DNA of 64,000 nt from Streptomyces sp. NBC_01217 (GTDB lineage Bacteria > Actinomycetota > Actinomycetes > Streptomycetales > Streptomycetaceae). The stretch spans positions 6,699,501 through 6,763,500 of the forward strand of contig NZ_CP108538.1 of NCBI RefSeq assembly GCF_035994185.1, written 5' to 3'. A program made the translations under genes and the position numbers. Of this stretch, positions 52,101 to 61,418 are shown one piece after another (within the stretch, counting starts at the first letter, position 1; every line of letters begins with the position of its first letter). The notes under the pieces are model-generated. The model made no database searches. It was not told the origin of the DNA and saw only the letters and a list, made by a program, of their open reading frames with translations.

Positions 52101-52151
52101 TCAACGTTGACAGGATTGAAGTCAATCATAGATGGTCGCATCAATGTTGAT
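52101..52151. promoter_or_regulatory. Two related palindromes between divergent citrate-synthase-like genes
   Basis: TCAACGTTGA (52101-52110) is a perfect palindrome; ATCAATGTTGAT (52140-52151) has 5-bp perfect arms. Both share the TCAA/TTGA half sites and lie in an AT-rich patch that also holds TTGACT-like -35 elements. They are suitable binding sites for a dimeric regulator, perhaps the HTH-citrate synthase itself. Confidence 0.6.
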
Positions 52152-52196
52152 GAGACCCGTCGGAACGCTCACACGGGACGCTCACAGAGGGAAGAG

Positions 52197-53357
52197 ATGC
52201 CGACCATGACCAGCAGGACCCCGCTCGACGTACCCCGAGGACTCGCGGGCGTCGTCGTCACCGACACGGCCCTCGGCGATGTCCGCGGACGCGAGGGCTT
52301 CTACCACTACCGGCAGTACTCGGCGATCGAACTCGCACGGACCCGCAGCTTCGAGGACGTCTGGTACCTGATGTCCGAGGGCACGCTCCCCGATGCGACA
52401 GCCCGTGCCGAATTCACCGCCCGCACCGCTCCCCTGCGCCGGCTGCCCGCGGACGTACGCGAGGCCCTGCCCGCCATAGCCCGGGCGGGAGCCGTATCCG
52501 GACCCCTGGCCGGTCTGCGCACCGCCCTTTCGCTCCTCGGCGCCTCGGCCGGCTTCCGGCCGGTGTACGACATCGACGCCGAACGGCGCCGCAGCGACGC
52601 CCTGGCCGCCTGCGCCGCCGTCCCCACCGTGCTCACGGCCCTGCACCGGCTCGGTCAGGGCCTCGAACCGGTCGAGCCGCGCGACGATCTGCCGTACGCG
52701 GCCAACTACCTCTACATGCTCACCGGTTCCCTGCCGGACGCCGCACGGGTCAGGGCCGTGGAGCAGTATCTGATCTCCACCATCGACCACGGCTTCAACG
52801 CCTCGACCTTCACCGGCCGCGTCGTCGCCTCCACCGGCGCCGATGTCGCGGCCTGTCTCGTGGCGTGCGTCGGCGCGCTCTCGGGGCCCCTGCACGGCGG
52901 AGCGCCCAGCCGCGCCCTCGACACCCTGGACGCCATCGGCACCCCCGACCGCATCGACGGCTGGATCCGCGAACGGGTGCTCGCGGGCGAGCGGATCATG
53001 GGCTTCGGACACCCCGTCTACCGCACCGAGGACCCCCGCTCACGCATGCTGCGGGGCATCGCCCAGGGCTTCGGCGGCCCGCTCGTCGACTTCGCCGTCG
53101 AGGTCGAGCGGCAGGTCGAGGCGATCCTCGCCGAGCTCAAGCCGGGCCGTGAGCTGCACACCAACGTGGAGTTCTACGCCGGGGTCGTCATGGAGCTGTG
53201 CGGGCTGCCGCGCGAGATGTTCACGCCGACGTTCTGCGCGGCACGGGTGGTCGGCTGGAGCGCCAATATCCTGGAGCAGGCGGAGGACACCAAGATCATC
53301 CGCCCGGCGGCCCGTTACGTCGGTACGCCACCGCCGCAGCCGGTCCCGGCGCCCTGA
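52197..53357 (+). CDS. Citrate/methylcitrate synthase-like protein with Glu replacing the catalytic Asp
   Basis: 386-residue citrate synthase-family protein. Substrate residues: GFYHYRQYSAIELA near 38, catalytic His in PLHGGAPSRALDTL near 231, second His in GFGHPVYRTEDPRS near 268. At the third catalytic position the sequence is NVEFYAGVV, where most citrate synthases have NVDFY; Glu here is seen in some actinobacterial and CitA-type members. ATG 52197 follows GAGGG. It diverges from the HTH-fused paralogue and may function in citrate or methylcitrate formation, or as a modified activity. Confidence 0.87.
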   Translation: MPTMTSRTPLDVPRGLAGVVVTDTALGDVRGREGFYHYRQYSAIELARTRSFEDVWYLMSEGTLPDATARAEFTARTAPLRRLPADVREALPAIARAGAVSGPLAGLRTALSLLGASAGFRPVYDIDAERRRSDALAACAAVPTVLTALHRLGQGLEPVEPRDDLPYAANYLYMLTGSLPDAARVRAVEQYLISTIDHGFNASTFTGRVVASTGADVAACLVACVGALSGPLHGGAPSRALDTLDAIGTPDRIDGWIRERVLAGERIMGFGHPVYRTEDPRSRMLRGIAQGFGGPLVDFAVEVERQVEAILAELKPGRELHTNVEFYAGVVMELCGLPREMFTPTFCAARVVGWSANILEQAEDTKIIRPAARYVGTPPPQPVPAP

Positions 53358-53378
53358 CGTCCCCGAGGAAGGTCCCCG

Positions 53379-54500
53379 TTGAACCCGTCGTCCCCGCCCC
53401 GCAAGCAGCAGATCCCGGTCATCGTCCTTGCGGGGTTCCTGGGATCCGGCAAGACGACACTCCTCAACCACCTTCTCCGTAACCGTGCCGGAAACCGCAT
53501 CGGTGTGATCGTCAACGACTTCGGCTCCATCGAGATCGACGCCATGACGGTCTCCGGGCAGGTCGGCTCGACGGTCTCGCTGGGCAACGGATGTCTGTGC
53601 TGCGCGGTCGACGCGAGCGAGCTCGACACCTTCCTGGAGACGCTGACCCGGCCCGCCGCCCGCCTCGACGTGATCGTCATCGAGGCCAGCGGACTCGCGG
53701 AGCCGCAGGAGCTGGTGCGCATGCTCCTGGCCAGCGACAATCCGCACATCGTGTACGGGGGACTGGTGGAGGTCGTCGATGCCGCCGAGTTCGACGCGAC
53801 CCGCCGACGCCATCCGGAGATCGACCGCCATCTCGCCGTCGCCGATCTCGTCGTACTGAACAAGACCGACCGGGTCGGGAGCGAGGAGCAGGCCCGTATC
53901 CGGGACATCATCGCCGCGGCGGGTGCCCCGGCCGACGGCGACGGCGGCAGCGCGGCCGCCATCGTCAGCGCCACGTACGGACGCATCGCCCCCGAGCTGC
54001 TCTTCGACCCGGCTCTGCGGCCGGACGGTGAGGAGAAGGCGCGCCAGCTCACCTTCGAGGACCTGCTTCATGCGGAGCACGGGGAAGAGGCCGACGCCGG
54101 GCACGATCACCATCTGCACGCCGCGTACGAGAGCGTCTCCTTCACCGCGGACGTGCCCATGAACCCCCGCCGATTGATGGAGTTTCTCGACTCCAGGCCG
54201 CAGGGGCTCTACCGGATCAAGGGGTTCGTCGACTTCGGCGTGGGCGACCGCGGCAACAAATACGTCCTGCACGCGGTCGGCAGGTTCCTGCGGTTCGACC
54301 CGCGGCCCTGGGCGCGTGGCGAACCGCGCCTCACCCAGCTGGTGCTGATCGGCGCGGGCATCGACCAGGAGGTCCTGCACAAGGGGCTGGCCGACTGCCG
54401 CGAGAACGCCGCGCCGACGCCGGACATGACGCAGGACGCCGCACATGAGCGAAGCATGTGGGGCGTCCTGCGGTACGTACAACGGCCCGACGGCGAGTAG
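53379..54500 (+). CDS. COG0523 (CobW-like) GTPase metallochaperone
   Basis: 373-residue G3E-family GTPase. The TTG start follows GAGGAAGG. Walker A GFLGSGKTT is at 19-27, metal-binding CxCC is Cys72-Cys75 (GCLCCAV), DxxG-like switch lies near 47, and NKTD (LVVLNKTD) near 160 confers guanine specificity. A His/Asp-rich loop HAEHGEEADAGHDHHLH near 240 is suited to zinc or cobalt binding. The C-terminal CobW_C domain follows (YESVSFTADVPMNPRRLMEFL). Such proteins insert zinc, cobalt or nickel into targets. No operon partner; convergent with parC with only 29 bp between. Confidence 0.92.
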   Translation: MNPSSPPRKQQIPVIVLAGFLGSGKTTLLNHLLRNRAGNRIGVIVNDFGSIEIDAMTVSGQVGSTVSLGNGCLCCAVDASELDTFLETLTRPAARLDVIVIEASGLAEPQELVRMLLASDNPHIVYGGLVEVVDAAEFDATRRRHPEIDRHLAVADLVVLNKTDRVGSEEQARIRDIIAAAGAPADGDGGSAAAIVSATYGRIAPELLFDPALRPDGEEKARQLTFEDLLHAEHGEEADAGHDHHLHAAYESVSFTADVPMNPRRLMEFLDSRPQGLYRIKGFVDFGVGDRGNKYVLHAVGRFLRFDPRPWARGEPRLTQLVLIGAGIDQEVLHKGLADCRENAAPTPDMTQDAAHERSMWGVLRYVQRPDGE

Positions 54501-54529
54501 CGGCAGGCCGCCCGGCGCCGCCCGTCCGA

Positions 54530-56980
54530 CTACACCGGTCCCGCGACCACCGCGACCGGCTTGACCAGCGGCGTCCCCGAACCGTCACGCCGCGGGTCCG
54601 GCTCCGGCAGCTCGGTCGGCGTGCCGTTCTTCTGCGCGGCCCGGGCGGGCGTCGCACCCGCCCAGCCGAACACCAGAACGTCCTCGCCCTTGAGGAACCG
54701 CTGGCAGCGCACCCCACCGGTGGCCCGGCCCTTGCGCGGATACTGGTCGAACGGGGTGAGCTTGCACGTCAGCTCCGAGTCGTCCAGCGTGCCGTGCGAA
54801 CCCGCCACCGTGAACACGACCGCGTCCGCCGCCGGATCCACCGCGGTGAACGCGATCACCACGGCGTCCGCCGTCAGCTTGATCCCCGCCATGCCTCCCG
54901 CGGGCCGCCCCTGCGGCCGCACCTGCGCCGCCGGGTAGCGCAGCAGCTGGGCGTCGGACGTGATGAAGACCAGGTCCTCCTCGCCCGTACGCAGTTCGGC
55001 CGCGCCGACGATCCGGTCACCCTCCTTGAGGGTGATGACCTCCAACTCGTCCTTGTTGGCGGGGTAGTCCGGCACCACCCGCTTGACGACCCCCTGCAGG
55101 GTGCCGATCGCCAGGCCGGGAGAGGCCTCGTCGAGCGTGGTCAGGCAGATGACCTCCTCGTCGCCCGCCAGCGTGAGGAACTCCGAAACCATCGCCCCGC
55201 CCGAGAGACTGGGTGCGGCGTGGGTGTCCGGCAGCTGGGGCAGATCGATCACCGCGATCCGCAGCAGCCGCCCCGCGGACGTCACCACGCCCACATCGCC
55301 ACGGGCCGTCGCCGGAACGGCCGACACGATCACATCGTGCTTGGTGCGCTTGGCGTCCTCGGCGAAGACGATCGGATCGTCATTGGCGGTACGGGCCAGC
55401 AGGCCGGTCGAGGACAGCAGCACCCGGCAGGGGTCGTCCGCGACCTCCAGGGGCACCGAGGCGACCTGCGATCCGGCCGACTCCAGCAGAACCGTACGCC
55501 GGTCGGTGCCGAACTTCTTGGCGACCGCGGCCAGTTCGGAGGAGACGAGCTTGCGAAGCTCGGTGTCCGATTCGAGGATGGCGGTCAGCGCATCGATCTC
55601 GGTGTTGAGCCGGTCCCGCTCGCTCTCCAGCTCGATCCGGTCGAAGCGGGTAAGCCGGCGCAGCGGGGTGTCCAGGATGTACTGCGTCTGGATCTCGCTC
55701 AGCGAGAAGCGCTCGATGAGCCGCTCCTTCGCCTGGGCGGAGTTGTCGCTGGACCGGATGAGCCGGATGACCTCGTCGATGTCGACCAGCGCGACGAGCA
55801 GGCCCTCGACCAGGTGCAGCCGGTCGCGGCGCTTGCGGCGGCGGAATTCGCTGCGCCGGCGCACCACGTCGAAGCGGTGGTCGAGATAGACCTCCAGGAG
55901 CTCCTTGAGGCCCAGGGTGAGCGGCTGTCCGTCGACCAGCGCCACATTGTTGATGCCGAAGGACTCCTCCATCGGCGTCAGCTTGTAGAGCTGCTCCAGC
56001 ACGGCCTCCGGCACGAAGCCGTTCTTCACCTCGATGACCAGGCGCAGGCCGTGCTCGCGGTCGGTCAGGTCCTTGACGTCGGCGATGCCCTGGAGCTTCT
56101 TCGCCGAGACCAGGTCCTTGATCTTGGAGATCACCTTCTCCGGTCCGACGGCGAAGGGCAGTTCCGTGACGACCAGACCCTTGCGGCGCGCCGTCACGTC
56201 CTCCACGGACACGGTCGCACGGATCTTGAACGTGCCGCGGCCGCCGGTGTACGCGTCCTTGATGCCGCCCAGGCCCACGATCCGGCCACCGGTGGGCAGG
56301 TCGGGACCCGGGACGAACCGCATCAGGGTCTCCAGGTCCGCGCCCGGATGCCTGATCAGATGGCGGGCGGCGGCGATGACCTCGCCCAGGTTGTGCGGCG
56401 GCATATTGGTCGCCATGCCGACCGCGATCCCGGACGACCCGTTGACCAGGAGGTTCGGGTACGCGGCCGGGAGGACGGAGGGCTCCTGCTCCTGGCCGTC
56501 GTAATTCGACTGGAATTCGACGGTGTCCTCGTCGATCGACTCCGTCATCAGTGACGTCGCGTCGGCCATCCGGCACTCGGTGTACCGCATGGCGGCCGGC
56601 GGGTCGTCGTTTCCGAGCGAGCCGAAGTTGCCGTGGCCGTCGACCAGGGGAAGCCGCATGGAGAACGGCTGCGCCAGACGGACCAGCGCGTCGTAGATCG
56701 ACGCGTCGCCGTGCGGGTGCAACTTGCCCATGACCTCGCCGACGACGCGGGCGCACTTCACAAAGCCGCGGTCGGGGCGCAGGCCCATCTCGTTCATCTG
56801 GTACACGATGCGGCGGTGCACCGGCTTCATGCCGTCACGGGCGTCCGGCAGGGCCCGTGAGTAGATCACCGAGTACGCGTACTCGAGGAAGGAGCCCTGC
56901 ATTTCGTCGACGACGTCGATGTCGAGGATCTTCTCCTCGAAGTCGTCCGGCGGCGGGGTCTTCGTGCTGCGGCGGGCCAT
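54530..56980 (-). CDS. parC: DNA topoisomerase IV subunit A
   Basis: 816-residue type IIA DNA-cleavage subunit. [70 protein letters not shown] is the winged-helix/tower region. Catalytic Tyr is in [11 protein letters not shown] near 137. The GXXG/coiled-coil region ([24 protein letters not shown]) is followed by a beta-pinwheel C-terminal domain with repeated GR-type strands ([32 protein letters not shown]). The ATG at 56980 follows a purine-rich leader. It pairs with ParE (40439-42559). It lacks the GyrA-box that would point to gyrase, and I call it topoisomerase IV by comparison with the GyrA2/ParC of S. coelicolor. Confidence 0.95.
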   Translation of the reverse strand: MARRSTKTPPPDDFEEKILDIDVVDEMQGSFLEYAYSVIYSRALPDARDGMKPVHRRIVYQMNEMGLRPDRGFVKCARVVGEVMGKLHPHGDASIYDALVRLAQPFSMRLPLVDGHGNFGSLGNDDPPAAMRYTECRMADATSLMTESIDEDTVEFQSNYDGQEQEPSVLPAAYPNLLVNGSSGIAVGMATNMPPHNLGEVIAAARHLIRHPGADLETLMRFVPGPDLPTGGRIVGLGGIKDAYTGGRGTFKIRATVSVEDVTARRKGLVVTELPFAVGPEKVISKIKDLVSAKKLQGIADVKDLTDREHGLRLVIEVKNGFVPEAVLEQLYKLTPMEESFGINNVALVDGQPLTLGLKELLEVYLDHRFDVVRRRSEFRRRKRRDRLHLVEGLLVALVDIDEVIRLIRSSDNSAQAKERLIERFSLSEIQTQYILDTPLRRLTRFDRIELESERDRLNTEIDALTAILESDTELRKLVSSELAAVAKKFGTDRRTVLLESAGSQVASVPLEVADDPCRVLLSSTGLLARTANDDPIVFAEDAKRTKHDVIVSAVPATARGDVGVVTSAGRLLRIAVIDLPQLPDTHAAPSLSGGAMVSEFLTLAGDEEVICLTTLDEASPGLAIGTLQGVVKRVVPDYPANKDELEVITLKEGDRIVGAAELRTGEEDLVFITSDAQLLRYPAAQVRPQGRPAGGMAGIKLTADAVVIAFTAVDPAADAVVFTVAGSHGTLDDSELTCKLTPFDQYPRKGRATGGVRCQRFLKGEDVLVFGWAGATPARAAQKNGTPTELPEPDPRRDGSGTPLVKPVAVVAGPV

Positions 56981-57250
56981 CGCTGCTGCGACTCCTTCAC
57001 GGATTCTGTTCGGGCAACCTCAGGTTCTGACGCGGACCATTGTGGACCGCCGCACTGACATCGCCGACCTCGACCCGTCCCAAGAGCCGTTCTGGCCCCC
57101 TGCCGAGATGGTTTCACGACCCGTTCCGCGGGGGATGCGCCCCTCTTTCACGCGAACTTCCGCGGTATGGGAACTTCGCCAGGTGTCCACGCGCTTGCTT
57201 ACAGTGGCAGGTCTCGCAGGAAATCCAGTATCGCGATCGAAGGGACGTAC

Positions 57251-58633
57251 ATGCCCATGGGTCACACGGCCACAGCCCAGGCCGGCTCCGGCGGCTTGAC
57301 AGCGACCGAGCACCGTCTGGCCAACGGCCTGCGCGTGGTGCTCTCCGAGGACCATCTGACCCCGGTCGCCGCGGTCTGCCTCTGGTACGACGTCGGTTCG
57401 CGCCACGAGGTCGAGGGGCGCACCGGCCTGGCTCACCTCTTCGAGCACCTGATGTTCCAGGGCTCCGGCCAGGTCAAGGGGAACGGACATTTCGAACTGG
57501 TGCAGGGAGCGGGCGGTTCACTCAACGGGACCACCAGCTTCGAGCGCACCAACTACTTCGAGACCATGCCCACGCACCAGCTGGAGCTGGCCCTCTGGCT
57601 GGAGGCCGACCGGATGGGTTCGCTGCTCGCCGCGCTCGACGACGAGTCCATGGAGAACCAGCGCGACGTCGTCAAGAACGAGCGCCGCCAGCGCTACGAC
57701 AACGTCCCCTACGGCACGGCGTTCGAGAAGCTGACGGCACTGGCCTACCCCGAGGGCCACCCGTACCACCACACGCCGATCGGCTCGATGGCGGACCTGG
57801 ACGCCGCGACCCTTGAGGACGCGCGCACCTTCTTCCGTACGTACTACGCGCCGAACAACGCGGTGCTCTCGGTCGTCGGCGACATCGACCCGGAGCAGAC
57901 GCTCGCCTGGATCGAGAAGTACTTCGGCTCCATTCCGTCCCACGACGGCAAGCGCCCGCCGCGCGACGGCACGCTCCCCGAGACCATCGGGGAGCAGCTG
58001 CGCGAGGAGGTCCACGAGGAGGTCCCGGCGCGGGCGCTGATGGCCGCCTACCGGCTGCCGCACGACGGCACCCGTGAGTGTGACGCGGCAGATCTTGCGC
58101 TGACCGTGCTGGGCGGCGGCGAGTCGTCGCGGCTGCACAACCGCCTGGTCCGTCGTGACCGTACGGCCGTGGCGGCCGGGTTCGGGCTGCTGCGGCTGGC
58201 CGGTGCGCCCTCGCTCGGCTGGCTGGACGTCAAGACGTCCGGCGGTGTCGAGGTGCCGCAGATCGAGGCCGCGGTCGACGAGGAGCTCGCCCGGTTCGCC
58301 GCCGAGGGCCCCACGGCCGAGGAAATGGAGCGTGCGCAGGCCCAGTTGGAGCGCGAGTGGCTGGACCGGCTCGGTACGGTCGCGGGCCGCGCCGACGAAC
58401 TGTGCCGGTTCACCGTGCTGTTCGGCGACCCTCAGCTCGCCCTGACCGCCGTACAGCGGGTGCTCGACGTCACGGCGGAAGAGGTCCAGGCGGTAGCCAA
58501 GGCCCAGCTGCGCCCCGACAACCGGGCTGTGCTGGTCTACGAGCCGGTCGAATCGGCCGAGCCCGCGGACACAGCGGCCGCCGATGAGACCGACGCCGAC
58601 GACACCGACGCGCACGAAGGAGCGGACAAGTGA
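57251..58633 (+). CDS. M16 metallopeptidase, catalytic subunit
   Basis: 460-residue pitrilysin/insulinase-family (M16B) zinc protease subunit. The inverted zinc motif HLFEH has His62, Glu65 and His66, with the third ligand Glu in MENQRDVVKNERRQ near 139. The N- and C-terminal halves show the two repeated M16 folds (YYAPNNAVLSVVGDIDP; LRLAGAPSLGWLDVKTSGG). ATG 57251 follows AAGGG. The last ~30 residues are acidic (ADETDADDTDAHEGADK). The next gene starts within its stop (GTGA) and encodes an inactive partner, so the two form a heterodimer typical of M16B proteins. No signal peptide: probably cytoplasmic. Confidence 0.95.
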   Translation: MPMGHTATAQAGSGGLTATEHRLANGLRVVLSEDHLTPVAAVCLWYDVGSRHEVEGRTGLAHLFEHLMFQGSGQVKGNGHFELVQGAGGSLNGTTSFERTNYFETMPTHQLELALWLEADRMGSLLAALDDESMENQRDVVKNERRQRYDNVPYGTAFEKLTALAYPEGHPYHHTPIGSMADLDAATLEDARTFFRTYYAPNNAVLSVVGDIDPEQTLAWIEKYFGSIPSHDGKRPPRDGTLPETIGEQLREEVHEEVPARALMAAYRLPHDGTRECDAADLALTVLGGGESSRLHNRLVRRDRTAVAAGFGLLRLAGAPSLGWLDVKTSGGVEVPQIEAAVDEELARFAAEGPTAEEMERAQAQLEREWLDRLGTVAGRADELCRFTVLFGDPQLALTAVQRVLDVTAEEVQAVAKAQLRPDNRAVLVYEPVESAEPADTAAADETDADDTDAHEGADK

Positions 58634-60042
58634 CCGACGCCTCCGCGACTGGAGTTTCGATGCAGTACCACCCGCAGCCGGCCCCCGGCGTGGCCCGCCC
58701 CTGGGCCTTCCCCGCGCCGGAGCGAGGCGCCCTGCCCAACGGCCTCACGGTGCTGCGCTGCCATCGCCCCGGCCAGCAGGTCGTGGCGGTCGAGATCTTC
58801 CTCGACGCCCCGCTGGACGCCGAGCCCGAGGGCCTGGACGGCGTGGCCACGATCATGTCGCGGGCGCTGTCCGAGGGCACCGACAAGCACACCGCCGAGG
58901 AGTTCGCCGCCGAGCTGGAGCGCTGCGGCGCCACGCTCGACGCGCACGCCGACCACCCCGGCGTCCGGGTCTCCCTGGAGGTCCCGGCCTCCCGGCTGGC
59001 GAAGGCGCTCGCGCTGGTCGCCGAGGCGCTGCGGGCGCCCGCCTTCGCCGACAGCGAGGTAGAACGGCTGGTACGCAACCGGCTCGACGAGATCCCCCAC
59101 GAGCAGGCCAACCCGGCCCGGCGCGCCGCCAAGCAGCTCTCCAAGGAGCTCTTCCCGGCCACGGCGCGGATGTCGCGCCCGCGCCAGGGCAGCGAGGAGA
59201 CGGTGGAGCGGATCGACTCGGCAGCCGTGCGCGCCTTCTTCGACGCCTATGTCCGGCCGTCCACGGCGACCGCCGTGGTCGTCGGAGACCTCACCGGCAT
59301 CGACCTGGACGCCCTGCTCGCGGACACCCTCGGGGACTGGTCGGGAGACACCGCCGAGCCCCGCCCCGCCCCGCCGATCACCGCCGACGACACCGGCCGA
59401 GTGGTGATCGTCGACCGCCCCGGCGCGGTGCAGACGCAGCTGCTGATCGGCCGGATCGGCGCCGACCGGCACGACAGCGTGTGGCCGGCCCAGGTGCTGG
59501 GCACGTACTGCCTGGGCGGCACGCTCACCTCCCGGCTGGACCGTGTGCTGCGCGAGGAGAAGGGCTACACCTACGGCGTACGGGCCTTCGCCCAGGTGCT
59601 GCGGTCCTCGGCCCCGGATTCCGCCTCGGGGGCGACCGGTGCCGCGATGCTCGCCATCAGCGGATCGGTGGACACGGAGTCCACCGGACCGGCGCTGGAG
59701 GACCTGTGGACGGTCCTGCGGACCCTGGCGGCCGAGGGGCTGACCGATGAGGAACGCGAGACGGCCGTACAGAACCTCGTGGGTGTCGCGCCGCTGAAGT
59801 TCGAGACGGCGGCCTCGGTGGCCGGCACCCTCGCCGACCAGGTCGAGCAGCACCTCCCGGACGACTACCAGGCTCAGCTGTACGCCCGGCTCGCGGAGAC
59901 CGGCACGGTCGAGGCGACCGCTGCGGTGGTCAACGCCTTCCCGGGCGACCGGCTGGTCACGGTCCTCGTCGGTGACGCGGCGCGGATCGAGGAGCCCGTC
60001 CGGGCCCTGGGCATCGGAGAGGTGTCGGTGGTCACCGGCTGA
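58630..60042 (+). CDS. M16 metallopeptidase, non-catalytic partner
   Basis: 470-residue M16B homologue. The position of the zinc motif reads LDGVATIMSRALSEG, so the HxxEH is absent and no zinc is expected. Conserved M16 C-terminal features remain: LGTYCLGGTLTSRLDRVLREEKGYTYGVRAFAQVL (the R/Y pair that binds substrate) near 290. GTG 58630 overlaps the stop of the catalytic subunit, giving coupled translation and 1:1 assembly. Ends just before a minisatellite and a terminator. Confidence 0.95.
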   Translation: MTDASATGVSMQYHPQPAPGVARPWAFPAPERGALPNGLTVLRCHRPGQQVVAVEIFLDAPLDAEPEGLDGVATIMSRALSEGTDKHTAEEFAAELERCGATLDAHADHPGVRVSLEVPASRLAKALALVAEALRAPAFADSEVERLVRNRLDEIPHEQANPARRAAKQLSKELFPATARMSRPRQGSEETVERIDSAAVRAFFDAYVRPSTATAVVVGDLTGIDLDALLADTLGDWSGDTAEPRPAPPITADDTGRVVIVDRPGAVQTQLLIGRIGADRHDSVWPAQVLGTYCLGGTLTSRLDRVLREEKGYTYGVRAFAQVLRSSAPDSASGATGAAMLAISGSVDTESTGPALEDLWTVLRTLAAEGLTDEERETAVQNLVGVAPLKFETAASVAGTLADQVEQHLPDDYQAQLYARLAETGTVEATAAVVNAFPGDRLVTVLVGDAARIEEPVRALGIGEVSVVTG

Positions 60043-60060
60043 CGGACGTACCCGTCGCGG

Positions 60061-60116
60061 GTGCCGGGTGCCGGGTGCCGGGTGCCGGGTGCCGGGTGCC
60101 GGGTGCCGGGTGCCGG
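60061..60116 (+). repeat. Eight tandem copies of a 7-bp unit
   Basis: GTGCCGG repeated eight times without mismatch, 18 bases after the stop of the M16 partner gene. The number of copies is probably variable among strains. Confidence 0.95.
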
Positions 60117-60181
60117 GCGGCGCAGGCCGTACAGGCCCGTGCCGGCTGATCCCTCGGCCCACCATATGCCTGCATATCGGG

Positions 60182-60232
60182 ACAAGAGGAAGACCCTTGT
60201 GAGCTGGATCTCACCAGGGCCTTCCTCTTTGT
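60182..60232 (+). terminator. M16 operon terminator
   Basis: Long imperfect hairpin (ACAAGAGGAAGACCC...TTGTGAG / CTCACCAGGGCCTTCCTCTTTGT) with the loop near 60204-60209 and a T-rich 3' side; it closes the M16 operon before the riboswitch transcript. Confidence 0.8.
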
Positions 60233-60344
60233 CCTTTATGTGGGGAATATTGCCCGCTTGCCCTGTGGGATGCGCTACAAAGCGGCCTGTCCGTTTGGTG
60301 AATGAAAGTGACCCCGCCTAGCGTCGGCTGGGCTGCCTGTCACT

Positions 60345-60535
60345 CGTATGCCGCATCCGCGACGTACCGGGCAGCCATCGCCGAGTCCCCGTCAGGCGCG
60401 AGCCTGGGGAGCCGGGGACCCACGCAGTCCCTGGGGTGAATCGGATGCCTGAGCCTCACCGAGGCCGGGGCGTCCGTAGGAGACCTTCCTGCTCCGAACC
60501 CGTCAGCTAACCCGGTAGGCGAGAAGGAAGGAAAG
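60345..60535 (+). ncRNA. c-di-AMP riboswitch (ydaO/yuaA type) upstream of an M23 peptidase
   Basis: The leader shows the ydaO motif: CCGCATCCGCGAC (P1 side), GCCGAGTCCCCGTCAGGCGCG, GGGGAGCCGGGGACCCACG, GGGGTGAATCGG, and the highly conserved GACCTTCCTGCTCCGAACCC GTCAGCTAACCCGGTAGGCG block ending near 60520. These riboswitches bind cyclic di-AMP and, in Streptomyces, precede cell-wall hydrolases such as RpfA. In most examples ligand binding turns the gene off. The reading frame of the M23 gene begins at 60549, soon after the purine-rich GAAGGAAGGAAAGGA, which may act as its ribosome site. Confidence 0.87.
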
Positions 60536-60548
60536 GATCAGCCCCCTC

Positions 60549-61361
60549 ATGGCGTTCACCCGTGCCACCGGGAAGCATCGTGCCCCGAACCGACTGACGC
60601 GCAGGAGCGCGAAGATCGTCGGCGTCGCGGCCCTGGCCACCACCGGCGTCATCGGCGGTGTGGCCTCTCCGGCCCTCGCCGCGGACACCTCCGTCAGCGA
60701 GACCGGTCTGAACGAGATCATCGCCATCGAGGGCGCCCTCGCGGACCGGATCGACGCCCAGGCCGCCGTGCAGCAGCGCCAGGCCGATGTCGCCGCGAAG
60801 GCGAAGGCGCAGGCCCAGCTGAAGGTCGAGGCCGCGAAGAAGGCCGAAGTCAAGAAGAAGGCGGCGGCGAAGGCCAAGGCCGACGCGAAGCGCGCAGCCG
60901 AGGCGCGCGCCGAGAAGACCCGTGCCGCCCGGTCCGCCGAGCGCACCCGCCTGGGCCTGTTCCAGCTCCCGGTCGCCGGTTCGTACGTCACCACCGGCTA
61001 CAAGTCCAGCGGCTCGCTCTGGTCCTCCGGCAGCCACTCGGGCATCGACTTCCACGCCGCGTCCGGCAGCTCCGTCGTCGCTGTCGGCGCCGGTACCGTC
61101 GTCGAGGCCGGCTGGGGCGGCGCGTACGGCAACAACATCGTGCTCCGGATGACGGACGGCACGTACACGCAGTACGGCCACCTCTCCTCGATCGGCGTCT
61201 CCGTCGGCCAGAGCGTCGACGCGGGCCGGCAGATAGGCCTCTCCGGCTCGACCGGCAACTCCACCGGACCGCACCTCCACTTCGAGGCCCGGACCACTCC
61301 CTCGTACGGCTCCGACATGGACCCCGTCGCGTACCTGCGCGCCCACGGCGTCAACGTCTGA
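60549..61361 (+). CDS. Secreted M23 (LytM-type) peptidoglycan endopeptidase
   Basis: 270-residue secreted protein. The signal peptide runs to ALA at about 45 (SAKIVGVAALATTGVIGGVASPALA). Residues about 50-135 form a long Ala/Lys/Glu-rich coiled coil (QADVAAKAKAQAQLKVEAAKKAEVKKK). The C-terminal LytM domain has the zinc motif HSGIDFHA near 158 (HxxxD) and HLHFE near 247 (HxH), intact. It probably cuts peptide crosslinks in the cell wall and is regulated post-initiation by the c-di-AMP riboswitch upstream. Confidence 0.95.
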   Translation: MAFTRATGKHRAPNRLTRRSAKIVGVAALATTGVIGGVASPALAADTSVSETGLNEIIAIEGALADRIDAQAAVQQRQADVAAKAKAQAQLKVEAAKKAEVKKKAAAKAKADAKRAAEARAEKTRAARSAERTRLGLFQLPVAGSYVTTGYKSSGSLWSSGSHSGIDFHAASGSSVVAVGAGTVVEAGWGGAYGNNIVLRMTDGTYTQYGHLSSIGVSVGQSVDAGRQIGLSGSTGNSTGPHLHFEARTTPSYGSDMDPVAYLRAHGVNV

Positions 61362-61387
61362 CCGACGCTCCGCCCGCAGCACCCCTT

Positions 61388-61418
61388 CGAAGGCCCCGGC
61401 GGCATGCCGGGGCCTTCG
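61388..61418 (+). terminator. M23 gene terminator
   Basis: 13-bp perfect stem (CGAAGGCCCCGGC / GCCGGGGCCTTCG) with a GGCAT loop, 26 bases after the stop. Confidence 0.85.

Noticed and set aside
54458..56554. Long plus-strand frame opposite parC
   Set aside because: No start signal or domain; it is a shadow of ParC.
60061..60116. Repeat array that might be a CRISPR
   Set aside because: Units are 7 bp with no spacers and no cas genes nearby; it is a simple tandem repeat.
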